Origin: Gloeophyllum trabeum ATCC 11539
Taxonomy: Eukaryota > Basidiomycota > Agaricomycetes > Gloeophyllales > Gloeophyllaceae
Length of the DNA stretch: 64,000 nucleotides
NCBI RefSeq assembly: GCF_000344685.1
Contig: NW_006920411.1
Location: 2,895,887-2,959,886, forward strand
Reading direction: 5' to 3'
Of this stretch, positions 35,815-47,526 are shown piece after piece. Numbering within the stretch: the stretch's first letter is position 1; every line of letters starts with the position of its first letter. The translations under genes were made by a program, and so were the position numbers. Under the pieces are notes generated by a model that saw nothing but the letters and a program-made list of their open reading frames with translations, searched no databases and was not told the origin of the DNA.

Positions 35815-37135
35815 TATAGACCCCTCTCCGCGAAATCTGTTTCTCCATCTTCCTCGAGTTATTTGATATCGAATGCCAGGGTAATCACGATTTGTGTGTC
35901 TTCTTACCCCGAGTTGCCCGCCCCGGCGTTGAAGGCCTCGGTCCGCCAGTTCTGCAATCATGGTGGCGTGATCCTGGTATGTGTAGATCGCCGTGAGCCT
36001 TGCATGAACTCTAATCGTGACGAGAACGGATATGAGGTGAAGATCGCGTCTTCTTCCCGCTGAAGGAACCATGCCCATCGGCGCGGCAGTTCGAGCACCT
36101 ATGTAGGACAAGGTGCCCAGACATCTCCTGGACCGGTCCTCCGGTGCAGTGGAAGTGAAAATCGCCCCTTCTCCCGCTGGGGGAGAGAGAGACAGTCACT
36201 GTATCACCAGTTCGCTAGTCACACTCCTGGGATCTCGTCCAACTTGAAGTGCGAGGCTGATCGTGATTCGTCTGCAACCCGACAATCCGCACAATCAGAA
36301 TAAGTATGCAACAATACCATTGTGGATAGTCCGTCGAGTCAACATGTGACACAAGTCCGCCGCCGGCCGCACGATGCATCATACGAGCCCAACATAAATC
36401 ATCCACCCCATCCTCCGATACCCCATCATCGCTCTGCACACGTCCGTACCAACACCAACCCCACAAATACAGCACCCGAAATCAACTTGACAGCGCGCAG
36501 CGCATTGGAAGGCCGTAGGACGGGGGTGATCAAGTCCCCGTCGGCGAGAGGGTCGGACTCTCGCCACCTCGGCTGGCGTCGTCGTTCTCGTTGTATGGCT
36601 CTCGAGAGTTGATTCTTGACGTTGCTGATTCTCAGGCGATCGGGTCGGGTGATGCTGTAGGATCGGGGTGGCCATTTGTGGTTTGTGGCTCGCCCGCTTC
36701 TGCGAGAACTGGGGGGGTGACTAGGAGGGATAGATCAGTACGAGCCGAGCAAGGACGTTCGAGCCACGCGCACTGATGGTAACGAGAGACGCTTCAGAAG
36801 GATATTGAGGGCGAGGCTGCGGCGGCGACTGCGATCGTGTAAATCAGTACCTATGTCCCCACCGACACCTGCACGAGCGGGTACGCACCTTGGATATAGA
36901 ACTGTAACATCGACTCTCGGGGTCCACACGAGACAAGGCTCTACCGATTATCCCCAAGACCCAGAGAAAGAAACAGAGACAGACAGAGAAGGAGAAAGAG
37001 AAGAGCGGCGGACATGCGAGGCCCGATTACAAGGATGAGGGATAATACTAGACAGACATAAGAATCTTGCGTGTTTTTCGTTTTCTTGATTTTTTTTTTC
37101 GTTTCTTCGTCTTCTCTTATTGCCATCACCTCGGG
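35815..37135. other. Convergent intergenic region containing the second RNA element
   Basis: About 1.3 kb between two convergent genes. No protein is supported. It contains the two-hairpin element at 36519-36565 and low-complexity CAGAGA and TTTTTTTT tracts at about 36960-37095, probably the 3' UTR of the minus-strand gene. Confidence 0.4.
36519..36565 (-). ncRNA. Candidate structured RNA element downstream of family A gene 2
   Basis: Read on the minus strand, hairpin 1 pairs GGCGAGAG with CTCTCGCC around TCCGACC. The directly abutting hairpin 2 pairs GACGGGG with CCCCGTC around ACTTGATCAC. Relative to the copy at 6272-6317, T-A and A-T pairs in hairpin 1 become C-G and G-C. In hairpin 2, G-C becomes A-T and a T.G wobble becomes C-G. 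Pairing is kept while bases change. Flanks CAGC.GAGGT upstream and CT.CGGCCT downstream are also shared. It lies about 570 bp after the stop of the family A gene at 37.1 kb, in sense orientation. Confidence 0.6.
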
Positions 37136-38617
37136 CTAATCATCAGCACCCGCGAGGCTGTCCAGCGAGCCGACGGAGAAGAAGCCCGAGTCGTCGTCCG
37201 AGAAGACGGGCGCCTTGCTATCGTCCGCGGGGAACAGGACCGCGGCGTATTCGTACTCAGACTCAGGCACGGGTTCCTCAGTGGTGGTGACGGGAGGCAC
37301 GGAAGTTACAGAGAGGACGGCGGCAGCGCCGTCGACGCTGTCGCACGATCCGATCGAGAATATCGCAGAGTCCTCCGGAACAGGAAGAGGCGCAGACTCC
37401 TCGGAGGCAGGGACAGAAGCAGGCATAGTCTTTGGGGAGTAGTCCCACAGAGGCTGAGTCGTGGCCTGAGGGGCGGGACCTACGGCGGGAGGAATGAGAG
37501 CGAACATAGCCCTGGCAAGTTCCCTGAGCTCGTTCATCCTGCTCTCTTCGCGCTGCTCCCAGTTGACGGTCGGCGCGAGGGCCTCCGCGGGCAAGCTGAA
37601 TCGCCGACTAGTGTTGGGCTCCCTGCGCGTAGTCGGCGCGGGCCTGCGGACGGGCACGCTCCGCGCCCGGGTGGTAGTCAGCATCCGCTGAAAGTCCGCT
37701 TTCTTGAGAAAAGTGGCGTCCGCGGGGAGTACGAAAGGCTTCTTTCCAATGACAGTAACAGTGCTTTCGGCTGCCCTATCAGCGAGCCAGAACGGCGTGG
37801 GGGTCGGCGTCGTCTTGGGCTCGGTCCACTGAGACACCAGCGTCGGGAGAACAGGGATCGGCACGTAGACATCAGGAGCGGGGGTTGCAGCGGCGATCCA
37901 CCCGCACAGGGAGTCCATCTTCTCCTCGCTGTTCCGCTTGCGCGCGCGGTCTTCCTTATTGTCGGGCGGGGCCTGAGTGGCTGCCTCGCATATAACGTCG
38001 CTCTGGACCTTCGCACAATCGGGTATAGCTTCCCAGGAATCATACATACGCTTTAAACCGCTGGTGAAAGACACGAGGAACCATGGAGTCTGAGAGGGTT
38101 TCCAGCGGATGTTGAGGAGCCACGGTTCCGGGATGCGGGGGCGATGGCCGACGAGGGGGTGCCAGGAGGTTGAGACTGGGAGGTCGGTGCCAGAGGGAGA
38201 GGTTAATAGGAGAGCAGGAGTGTCCTCGAGAAAATCGGTGATGGAGTACTTGACGTCCGTCAGCCGCAGGGCGCATTTGAAGGCCTGTAGACGCGGAGTC
38301 AGTGGGATGCTAGTGGAGGTGGCCACAATGCTTACCCCTCGCTTGAAACAATCCTTAATGCAGTCAATCCAGGGAAATGACTGGTTAATCTACCGTTAGT
38401 AAATGGGGTCATTGGCACTGAGCTGACCACTTACCGAGACTGAGTTGTTATTGTCCTCGATGTCCGTCGAGAACAGGTCAGGGATTCGGTGGTAACCGGA
38501 GAAGACATTCCGAACAATAGGAATCACGTAGTAGCCAGAGACAAAGCCAAGAGCCGCCAGTAGAGTCATAACGATAAAGATGAGAGCCCAAGGGTGGAAG
38601 AGAATGGCGAAGTCCAT
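37136..38617 (-). CDS. Family A orphan protein 2: membrane-anchored and disordered
   Basis: Three exons (38617-38435, 38380-38336, 38284-37136) give 458 residues. Residues about 4-35 (AILFHPWALIFIVMTLLAAL...) form one hydrophobic segment. Then come SFPWIDCIKDCFKRG, PALLLTSPSGTDLPVS, LLNIRWKPSQTPWFLVSF and IPVLPTLVSQWTEP. These match the gene at 3865 in order: hydrophobic segment, LLLTSPS, WKPS, LVSQWTEP. The C-terminal part is Pro/Thr/Arg-rich and has two FS[IV]GS.DS boxes (DSAIFSIGSCDSVDGA, SGFFSVGSLDSLAGADD), the second forming the C-terminus. It lacks the basic modules and KEN motif of the first member. It is head-to-head with a family B gene, 504 bp apart. Confidence 0.8.
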
Positions 38618-38699
38618 GGCGGCGACTCGATTGGCGAATGGGATGTGGGGGTATGAGATGGTGGTACAGAACTGGGAAGATTGAAAGCGTACCACCATC

Positions 38700-38736
38700 T
38701 TTTATACGCCTGAAGTTAGAGGCTGACGCTGGCTGA
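38700..38736 (-). promoter_or_regulatory. Family A promoter motif and TATA box, copy 2
   Basis: On the minus strand TCAGCCAGC (38736-38728) is immediately followed by GTCAGCC (38727-38721) and then by TATAAAA (38706-38700), 83 bp before the ATG. The same motifs in the same order precede the gene at 3865. Confidence 0.5.
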
Positions 38737-39121
38737 CTGTCAGCCATGCAGCGGTCGGCGTGGTTATTCCATCTGTCTTGGTTACCAGTCCAGATACTGA
38801 TTAGTGTCACCGAATATCGTTGGTAGAAGCAGCAATATTTCCTGCTTATCCTCTGAGTCCAATAACCTGCGCACTAGGCAGTCTCAGAATATGCACACGG
38901 GGTGCTGCAGTAATGTCTAGCGGGACATGTACTTACACAGCGTACTCGAGTCGACTCGGCGAATTGCGATTGATATCAGTGGCTGTGCTGCGTACATGCC
39001 TATGGCAGTGGCTGCGAGTCCTTTGTTCTTCTCCTTCAAAGGCCCGGCGAGGCCACCGAGTCTCACGCGCCGAGATTTCTCTCTTCTCCGTCTGAAGATT
39101 GAATTTCTGCCGACAAACATT

Positions 39122-39917
39122 ATGCCACACCAAATCACCGAATTCCGGGTACACACGACTCAACTCCCGCTAGCCGGCGGCGGAGGGAAAGCCATTTCTT
39201 ATGCTACCCTGTTTGATGAAAGCAGAAACGACACCGACCAAGCAAAGGACACCGAGACGCTCTTGAGGCACCATCCCGCTATCTGCGCCGACGCCACTCG
39301 GCTGTCAGCGCAGCATGCTCTCCACCCGGTCGGGGTGGCCCTGAACGGCGCAGGGGAAATTGGACTCTACGACATCCTGGGCGAGCTCTCGTCAGACAGC
39401 GAGGCACTGTCGGATCTCTCATCCATCAACGAGGTGTCCCTGGAGGGGCGCTGGACTCGGGCGGAACATGAGCCCCATCTCCCGAACGAGACCTACATCC
39501 ACTACCGTCTCCCGGTGTACCGCCCGCTCTCGAAGTTCGCCGACGTCTCGCGCAGCGCCAGGGACATCGTCGGAGTGGTATTGCAGGGCATCGTATGTTA
39601 GTCTCTCCATTTCATTTCAGCCCCTTCGCGAGCAACACTCACGCCACCCACGTCCCCCAGGGCACGCGGACCTTTACGAATCCGGCGAGCTCCACCGCAG
39701 GCTCGACCTCAACACCATCCTCGGCGCGCCGGGTCTCTCGGGCGAGATGGAGGTGGCCGGCTTCCTCTTCGACTACGAGCCCGCCAATGAGTATCGGCTG
39801 AAAGCGTTCCCGCTCGCTGACGTGAGGCGTCTCGTAGCTGGGCTGGATCTCCCCGAAGAGCAGCTGGTGGAGGTGATGGCGGGGCTGTCTCTCGCCAGTG
39901 GCGCACTTGGAATGTAG
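39122..39917 (+). CDS. Family B orphan protein 2
   Basis: A relative of the protein at 25594 and otherwise unrecognised. It begins MPHQITEFRVHTTQLPLA and holds CADATRLSAQHALHPVGVAL, LYDILGELSSDSEALSDLSS, YIHYRLPVYRPLSKFADVSR and, in exon 2, RRLDLNTILGAPG. FLFDYEPANEYRLKAFPLAD follows, and the tail VEVMAGLSLASGALGM is missing from the other copy. The splice is ambiguous: a GC-AG intron 39588-39660 gives VVLQG|HADLYES in line with the paralogue, while a 43 bp GT-AG intron ending at 39620 would add a few residues. It is soluble and acidic, about 240 residues. Confidence 0.72.
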
Positions 39918-40280
39918 AGGGAACGAAACACTCAACTGTGAGATTGGGCGGAAAAATCTTGGATAGCTGTAAAATGTACCACGTTCTCGCCTGCATATCC
40001 GTTGCTATATCAGTGTACAACTCAGCACGCCTCTCCTCAGACATGCCGCCATACCGATGTGGCTGGATGTGGCTTTCGGCTTTGATCCAACGAGATCGGA
40101 TATGCGCTGTTGATGGTGGCTGTGGCCGGATGCTTTCCCCACCAAGTCTGATTTTGATTCGACGTGCACTGCACTCCCGAGACCGGCAGTCGACTGTTCA
40201 GCCATTTCCAACGCAATGACTCACAAATATAGGGGAAGATAGCATAACATTAGTTTTGTATACTTCTGTAAGCACAACAT
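39918..40280. other. Convergent intergenic region
   Basis: 363 bp between the stops of a family B gene and CCT2. No feature is visible. Confidence 0.4.
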
Positions 40281-42345
40281 CTAATGTGCTTCCCGTCTCC
40301 GGGGCGTCGCCCGCAGGATATCATCCACCCTATGATTCAACCGACATCAGCAGTACGTGACAATGGAAGAAATGTCTGCTTACCGCAAAATCATCTCCGC
40401 AGCCTCGCTCGCGCTAAGCACGACCTGCCGCTTGAGCTTATAACTCTCCGTAATACCCAACTCCGCCATGGATCCGATCGTGCCCTGGTTCATATCTAAT
40501 CCGCTCGTCAGCCTTCCTCCGAAGCACAAGGCCCCAAAACAGAACTCACCCAGCCCCGCATCCGCCTTGCCCTCATAATGCGCCGCCCTCAACCGCGCAA
40601 CGAGGTCGCTCGAGTCGTACCCCGCATTATCCGCGAGGATCGTCGGGATCTGGCGGAGCGCGCGCGCAAACGCCTCGACCGCGACCGCCTTCTTGCCCTT
40701 CGTGCGCCGCGCCTCCTCGTCGGCCGCGCAGCTCATGAGCATCTCCGCACACCCGCCGCCGAGCGCCACGCGCGTCTCCTTCACCGTCTGCGAGAGCACC
40801 GACAGCGCGTCGTGCAGCGAGCGCTCCGCCTCGTCGATCATCTGGTTCGTCGACCCGCGCAGCACGACCGTGCAGGCCTCGCCCGCGGCGACGCCGGAGA
40901 ACCTGATCAGCTATTCGGGGGGGCCGTCAACATATTCGCCTGTGGATCATATAAAGCGTAGAGCATTGGCGTACCTTGTCCTCCCCGATCATGATCTCCT
41001 CGATGAGCTCGCACCGCCCGAGCTTGACGAGGTCCGGCCGGTCGAATGTGCTCGCAATCTCGCCGCCCGTGACGAGCGAGAGCCGCTCGACGCCCTCAAA
41101 GTCCGCGTGCTCGATCACCATGATGCCCTTCTCCGTGAGCAGCTGCTCGGGGTAGTTGTAGATCAGCTGGCGGTTGATGAAACAGTTGATGCCGTGCGCG
41201 GCGATCGCGTCGACCTTGGCTTTCATTTTTTCCTGGAGGTGCGCGAGGTTAGGGAAAAGGGGCAGGCAGGGGGGGTGGATGGACGTACCCGCTCCGCGCG
41301 TTCGAGCTCCGCAAGCTTACCCGTGCTGTCGACCTTGACGCGCGCGCCGAAGATTTTGATTTTGTCGGTGTCCATCGCTGTAGGTCAGGGATGAGTACCA
41401 TCAGACAGGGAAGTAAGGGGGGTGCGTACAGGTGTTGGCGATCAGGATTTTGGCGTTCTCCATTCGTTTTGGGCTGTTCACAGCGATTGTCTTATCCAGG
41501 ATGAACCCTGGATTACGAGTGAGGGTCATAGACGGATGCAGTGAGGCGCGGGCTTACCTTCATCGAGGTAGGAGTCTGTTAGCTTGCCGCCTGCTTTCTT
41601 GATTATTTGTATGTGGTCAAGATCTGTTGAGCCCTGGATATAATTCAGCTCGTGATCTTGAGTGACCCCGATTGCAATCCCTGTTTACCTTTAGTCGTAA
41701 GACCGCGTCGACTGCAAGATTAGCAAAGTAGTCCTTGTCCTGTGATAGGACTTTCGATGAAAGGGTCGTCCGAGCAATGTTCAGCAGATCTTGTCGGAAT
41801 TTTAAGGGATCCGCACTGAGCAAGACCCTTGGCATTTGCAACTATTCATTGGACGCAAGTAGAAACGCACCTGTTGTCCACCGCAGACTTCTCCAGCGCC
41901 TTCAAGGCAGCAGCGCTCGCAATCCGATACCCCTCCACAATCGTCTGGGGATGTACTCGCTGATTGACCAGCTTCTCCGCTTCCCTCAGCAGCTCCGCGG
42001 CCAACACGCACACGCTCGTCGTTCCGTCCCCGACCTCGTCATCTTGCACCTTCGAGATATTGACCAGGATCTTCGCGGCGGGGTTATCTAGCTGGATCGC
42101 CTTGAGGATCGTCGCACCGTCGTTCGTCACGTTGATGTCGCCCGTCGACGCGGACTGCAGGATTTTGTTCATGCCCTTGGGCCCGAGCGTGGACTTGACG
42201 AGGTCGCCGAGAGCCATGGCCCCTACGAAGGAGGACAGACGCGCATTCTCCGCCTTCTCCTCTGTTGCCTAGCCTCAAGTAAGTGGAGAATTCATATACT
42301 TTGTCGTGTATAACGCACCTCTTGGCCGAAAATATTCATAGACAT
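40281..42345 (-). CDS. CCT2: Chaperonin TCP-1/CCT subunit beta
   Basis: A subunit of the cytosolic CCT ring that folds actin and tubulin. It starts MSMNIFGQE, then [60 protein letters not shown] and [20 protein letters not shown] with the GDGTT nucleotide motif. Later exons include [76 protein letters not shown] and [20 protein letters not shown]. It ends [38 protein letters not shown] and a stop at 40281-40283. Many short introns (at least eight) interrupt it. All key blocks of the beta subunit are present. Confidence 0.93.
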
Positions 42346-42721
42346 GTCGTGGTATTCGCGGGACGCGTGAAGCAGCGCAAGTCCAATGCCTCGAAATTGA
42401 TCCAAGTCTGTCGGCGTTTGCCGATTCTGGCATGCACTCGTTCAGACGGCTCGTGTGTTATGCGTTTATGGTCGACGACGACGGGGGCGACAGCGCTGGA
42501 AGCTCTGTGTATGATGACTTCTACATTTTGAGCTTCCACTGAAGGCACGATATCACAGCTGTGGACCGGACTAGGATGGCGTGTCCGACGAACTGCGCTC
42601 GCTGGGCGCTGTGCTTCTAGTACTATGCTACTACTTAGTAGGTCTGGCTTGTCGGCTCGCACTCTTCGTGGGATCTCTTGAGCTACGCGCGCCGATTGCC
42701 CATTATTTAAGAAAATCGAAT

Positions 42722-43597
42722 TTGGACGGTTTAGACGGTGAGATGTCCGAACAGTTGACAACGGCGTCCTGCCAGCCACATCCGTCTATCTTGCAATCCT
42801 GGACATGGAACCGCCCTTCCGGTCCATCTAGCTCTAGGTCCCACTGTTTTCGTTCTGCTCTTTGTGTGTTTCCTCCCTCAAATACTTCAAGACCCAACCA
42901 AGTGTCCCATAAGACCGCCTCTGACCTTTACCTGCTTCACTGGACTGCTATGGAGACCACGACTTGCTCTCTCCCGCCGATATCCCACAGTCGCAACAAT
43001 ACCTGGCCCTGGAGCTTCCACTCAGGCTGTCTTCCTTGTTCTCGCGACTGCCCTACTGGTCCATCGCTATCGCCAGAAGATGATTTGACTCGCGTGGAAA
43101 TCGATGATCTGGACCTCTCTGAATCACTCCAGACAAGGCTCGGGCTTGCGTCAGAGCCTTGCGCGTCCGCGTCAATCGCTGAACCTAGCGGACTAATGGG
43201 TACTGAAGGAGAAGGTTGTCTCTTGCCAACTGGTGCCTCTGGTCCATTTTCGAACATTCCCTCCGTGCATACTGCCCAGCTGTCGGCCGCTCCAATTAAC
43301 GAACAAAGACTGGGACAAGATTGGAGAGACAACGTCGCCCCGGGTTTACTTCTGGCTTTATACGAAGTCCAAGATCGCTTCAAGTCAAAGATGCGAAGGT
43401 TATCTGCTATTCCCGCAGACAAGAGAGAAAGCGAGCTTGCTCCCGCCACGCCCAGTTCAGAAGACGTCGTCCCTGAAGGTCATCAGAGTGCCGACGTGGA
43501 GGCAGTCACCTTCTACGACAGCTGTGAATCCGGAAGCGATCCTTTCATTTTCGACCGGTACTTCACCCCAGTCGATCCTCCAAATAAGATCCATTGA
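42722..43597 (+). CDS. Hypothetical protein, uncertain model
   Basis: A single open frame could encode 280-290 residues. The second half looks coding: acidic and polar, with DDLTRVEIDDLDLSESLQTR, DVVPEGHQSADVEAVTFYDS and FIFDRYFTPVDPP. The first half is low-complexity Ser/Pro. The alternative frame over 42800-43085 holds hydrophobic stretches (PTVFVLLFVCFLPQIL and QAVFLVLATALLVHRY), so the true 5' exons may lie there, but I find no matching ATG. No family is recognised. It is divergent from CCT2. Confidence 0.3.
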   Translation: MDGLDGEMSEQLTTASCQPHPSILQSWTWNRPSGPSSSRSHCFRSALCVFPPSNTSRPNQVSHKTASDLYLLHWTAMETTTCSLPPISHSRNNTWPWSFHSGCLPCSRDCPTGPSLSPEDDLTRVEIDDLDLSESLQTRLGLASEPCASASIAEPSGLMGTEGEGCLLPTGASGPFSNIPSVHTAQLSAAPINEQRLGQDWRDNVAPGLLLALYEVQDRFKSKMRRLSAIPADKRESELAPATPSSEDVVPEGHQSADVEAVTFYDSCESGSDPFIFDRYFTPVDPPNKIH

Positions 43598-44401
43598 TTC
43601 TCAAGGACGGCGACCGTCTCGTCTGCACTGTTGCTCTCTCCCTCTTGAACCATTTGTTACATCGGCCGCTTTCACTCTCGCCCCGACCTGTTGTGCTTCT
43701 ACACCTGCTATGCGTTGTTCCAATTCATGTCGCTGGAGGGAATATATGTTCTTGGCTCCAGCTCTGGATGGCAGTCTGAGTGACGATTACCTCAAAGGAC
43801 AGGGCGGTCTGTTCCTTATTTCCTGCACTATCACTATATGCATAGTCTTGTTTCGCCTCTGAATAGCCAGTCTGTTGATCCATGGGAGGGGCCGGCGGGG
43901 TTAGTGCAGGCTGTTCGACCGACAATCGCTCTCCGTGAGCGTGCTGGGGTAAGGCCTTCGGGGCTCCGACTTCGTATGACACAGCCAGCAGGCTCGGCGG
44001 CCTCACAAAACTGTTCTACTGTATACATTTGTCACAACGGAGTACGAGCGCTGCTCACGTCTCATCGGTTGTCTCCTGCGTGGAAGGGCGCGATGTCGCG
44101 GACATCAAATTACCTCGCACTTCCTCTACCTCTGGTAAATGGTTTAGCCGGTTAGTACGCTCGCTTCGTTCACTTGACCTCTTGCTTGATCGACGGGTAC
44201 GGTCAGATGCCCCTACGGTGCCTATCCCGCCTTGCTGCGAGGATATGTCATTGGGTAAGGCATTCGTCGGCGTCAAAGCTTTATGCGAAGCGGTGAATGA
44301 GGGCGATTGGGTACAAAAGGACCGAGAGAAGCATTCAGGTATCGGCTGCTCTTCAACGCTAGTGCTCTTGAACGTGTCTTCTCTTGAGGACGACCTCCGC
44401 C
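43598..44401. other. Region before the first sugar transporter
   Basis: Open frames exist on both strands (for example 43725-44006 minus and 44029-44490 plus), but none has a recognisable motif or consistent codon pattern. The plus frame overlaps the transporter start out of frame. This should contain the transporter promoter. Confidence 0.35.
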
Positions 44402-46782
44402 ATGGCCTCTTTTCTCCCGACTGGAAAGCCCCTGGTTTACCTGATTACCGTGACATGTTCTGCCGGTTTCCTCAACTTTGGTTACGGTAAAGATACACCC
44501 GCCGTCCTTCGGTGTAAGTTCGTGCCTGACTGTTCTTGCAGACCAGGGTGTATTCGCGGGCTCTCTGGTGTCCCATTACTACCTTACCACGTTCGGGCCA
44601 AACCCGGAGACGCCGCCTGATGCGTCAACTCAAGGAACAACGAGCGCGTTGTTCGATATCGGCGGAGCGGTGGGCGCGCTCGCCGTAATGTTCATCGGTG
44701 CGATCCTTGGTAGAAGACGGACAATTCAGGTCGGATGGTACGTCTACCGTTCCGCTCTTATTCATGGTCACCGCTGTTCATGTATTGATACGTCTCTCGT
44801 ACGTCAGTGTCCTAGTCGTCGTCGGCGCGATACTCCAAGCGACAAGCAGCACGCTAGGGCAGTTAATTGCTGGACGGTAAGCCTATGAGTTTGTTCCATT
44901 GAACAGACGGCTGATAGCGTGATGAATTGTCGTACAGGCTTGTCACGGGTCTTGGAGTCGGTATACAGGTATGTCATCGCGACGTGTGACGCACTCGACT
45001 GTTGAATGACATGACGAAGACAACCACTGTACCCAACTACTTAGCCGAGTGTACCCCGGCTGCCAGCCGTGGAGCTCATATGGCCATAGAGATCTGTTTC
45101 TGTGCCCTCGGGCTTTTCTTAGCGCAGGTACGACTGGTTATTCTGCCCCGTCCTGCGGTTCATATATACCCTTACCCCAGTGGATCAACTACTCACAAGC
45201 AGACTCCGAATCTCATTTCGCGTTCTCCTTCCCACTAGCCTTCCAAGTCGTATTTGTAGTCTTCACCGGATTCTTTTGTTTCGTCTTACCAGAGTCTCCT
45301 CGATGGCTCGTCTCCAAAGGACGTATAGAGGAAGCGGAACAGGTGGTCATGCGACTGCTGGGCGAAGGAGCTACATCGGAGACGCCAGAAGTTAGGCAAA
45401 TGATGACCGAGATGATAGGTCCGTCCATGTCTACATGTGTGTATCAGCATGGACGCTTGACCCATAAACGCAGAGGCTGAGGAGCTGGAGACTCGGGGCG
45501 GTGCAAAAAACAGGTTTAAGCAGCTGTTCACGAGTGGCCCGACCCAGAATGCCAGACGCGTCGGACTTGCTTGCCTCGTTGCCATCGGACAGCAAGCTAC
45601 TGGTGTCAACGCGTACGTGAACCAGATACATTTCCTTGCTGATGCATACTTAGGCGTTCTGTAGTGTCACATATTATGTCCCTACTCTACTCCAGAAGTA
45701 CTTGAAGGTCGGGAGACATGGCAGCCGTACGTCTTCTAGACAATCATTACTTTACCGTGTCGCTCATTAGCTCATTGTAGTATTGATCGGAGTATGTATC
45801 TATCTCTATCCCTGCGAGGGAAACATTCCATTGACGCGTCTGATATTATGCAGGGCTTCTTCTCCGTCGTTTCTTTCGTCTTCACCCTTCCCACTATCGT
45901 TCTTATCGATAAGATTGGACGGATTGCGCTCTTCATCATTGGCTGCGCTATACAGGTGAGAAGCTGCCGTATAGCAGGTTTTCCCATACTAATATATCTC
46001 GCACTGATAGGCCATTTGCTGGATCATCATTGCAGCGCTGATCCCGACAGCTCCAGAGGGATCGAGCGTCTTCGGCGGTGTCATTGTGGCGTTTATCTTC
46101 GTCTTTTTCGCATCTTACAGGTATGTCTCATAATAGTCTAACTGTGGAGCGTGTTCGCCGAACACGATGCAGTACCTGCTGGCTAGCCACGTCGTGGGCG
46201 TATGGCGCAGAGGTCCTACCGTTGAATATCCGGTCCGACGGTTCGTGATAATTTAGGCTTTATTGCTCCTGGACCCTAAGCTGTTCTCGCAGGACTCGGG
46301 TTCGCCGGTGTATGGGTGTGGTGAGTTTTGTTGCGTGGACTGCAGTTGCATGGATGAGTTAAGTACCTCTATCAGGTTCTTCAACTTCGTAATCGTCGAG
46401 TGGACACCGTCGGCTATCGAGGATGTGAGTATCATGCTAAATTTACTCGCCTTTGGAGCCGCGTCTGACGCCAAGCCTCATTGTTCTAGATCGGATACAG
46501 TATGTTACTTCGGCACCATTAGTCGAACTCTCAAGCTGATCGGACACTCCTTGTCCAGAATACTACATTATCCTGGCTGTCTTCAATGTTGCCATGATCC
46601 CGATATTCTACTTCTTCGCGCCCGAGACGAGAGGAAAAACCCTGGAGCAGATGGACTTCTACTTTGCGTCGAAGTATGGTGGACAGGCCGCTTTGGAGGC
46701 TGTGGAGGCTGAGCACCGAGTCCAGGATAAGAACGGTAGTGTGCGGACGGAGGAGCTGGAGAAGGTCTCTGATCCTGCCTAA
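44402..46782 (+). CDS. MFS sugar transporter, tandem copy 1
   Basis: A twelve-helix plasma-membrane transporter of the sugar porter family, probably proton-coupled hexose uptake. The reading is MASFLPTGKPLVYLITVTCS, then DQGVFAGSLVSHYYLTTFGP, ALFDIGGAVGALAVMFIGAI and LGRRRTIQVG (the G.R.GRR-like loop), GAILQATSSTLGQLIAGR and PNYLAECTPAASRGAHMAIE (PE(C)..R motif). It continues with CFVLPESPRWLVSKGRIEEA (PESPRWL), LACLVAIGQQATGVNA, TYYVPTLLQKYLKVG, LPTIVLIDKIGRIALFIIGC and APETRGKTLEQMDFYF. At least ten short introns interrupt it at the same places as in copy 2. The C-terminal cytosolic tail is shorter than that of copy 2. Confidence 0.88.
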
Positions 46783-47526
46783 CTTGGCGGTTGTAACACC
46801 TGGGGTCAATGGAAGCTTTATGAATGCTAATTGTTCGTCCATGATGACCGTGTAGGTTATGCAGAAATGACCAGATGATATTTCATTTACTGTCAAGGCT
46901 CTCTTTGATCGCTCACTTTCTTCGCCCCGATTACCAGCTCAACGAAAAGGGCACATAGTACGCAAGTTCGACGCGTCGCGTCATTGAAATCGCATTGATT
47001 CCGAGGACAGCCACCATCATGGAAGCTAGCTTTCGATCTCTTTCATCTCCTGCTGTCATAACAGAGGCTTCCTTAAACCTCGATGCCTATGCGACATGCT
47101 GCCAGTGGTTCCTCCTAACTGGATCGTTGGCTAATTAACGGTACAATTAGACAGGTCAAGCGGGGACGGTCTGCCTGGAGGTGAGGATCGGCTCACCTCT
47201 TTATTGCCGCGGACCTGAATTACCCCACATTTACCCAGGCCCCGTGATGAATTACCCCGCAATAGTCTCCGTGCATGATTAGAATTCTGCGCGACCGGCT
47301 ACTTCGCTTTCCTGCTATGGGTCAGATGTCCTCACGCGCTTAACCCACTTCGCTGGTGAGGGAATCGCAACGAACCACGATTGGTCAACATCCTCGTCAG
47401 CATCAACGCTTTAGGCGGATACAAATATACTCGACTCAAGGCATTACCTGCTCTGAGGTGCTCAGGACCCCCCGAAGCTTCTTCTAGCCCGCAGTGCACG
47501 GTGTAAGGTGTGTCTTCACCCTTAGT
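46783..47526. other. Spacer between the tandem transporters
   Basis: About 740 bp with no supported gene; it should hold the promoter of the second transporter. Short frames only. Confidence 0.4.

Noticed and set aside
44029..44490. Open frame before the first sugar transporter
   Set aside because: It overlaps the transporter start in another frame and has no conserved features.
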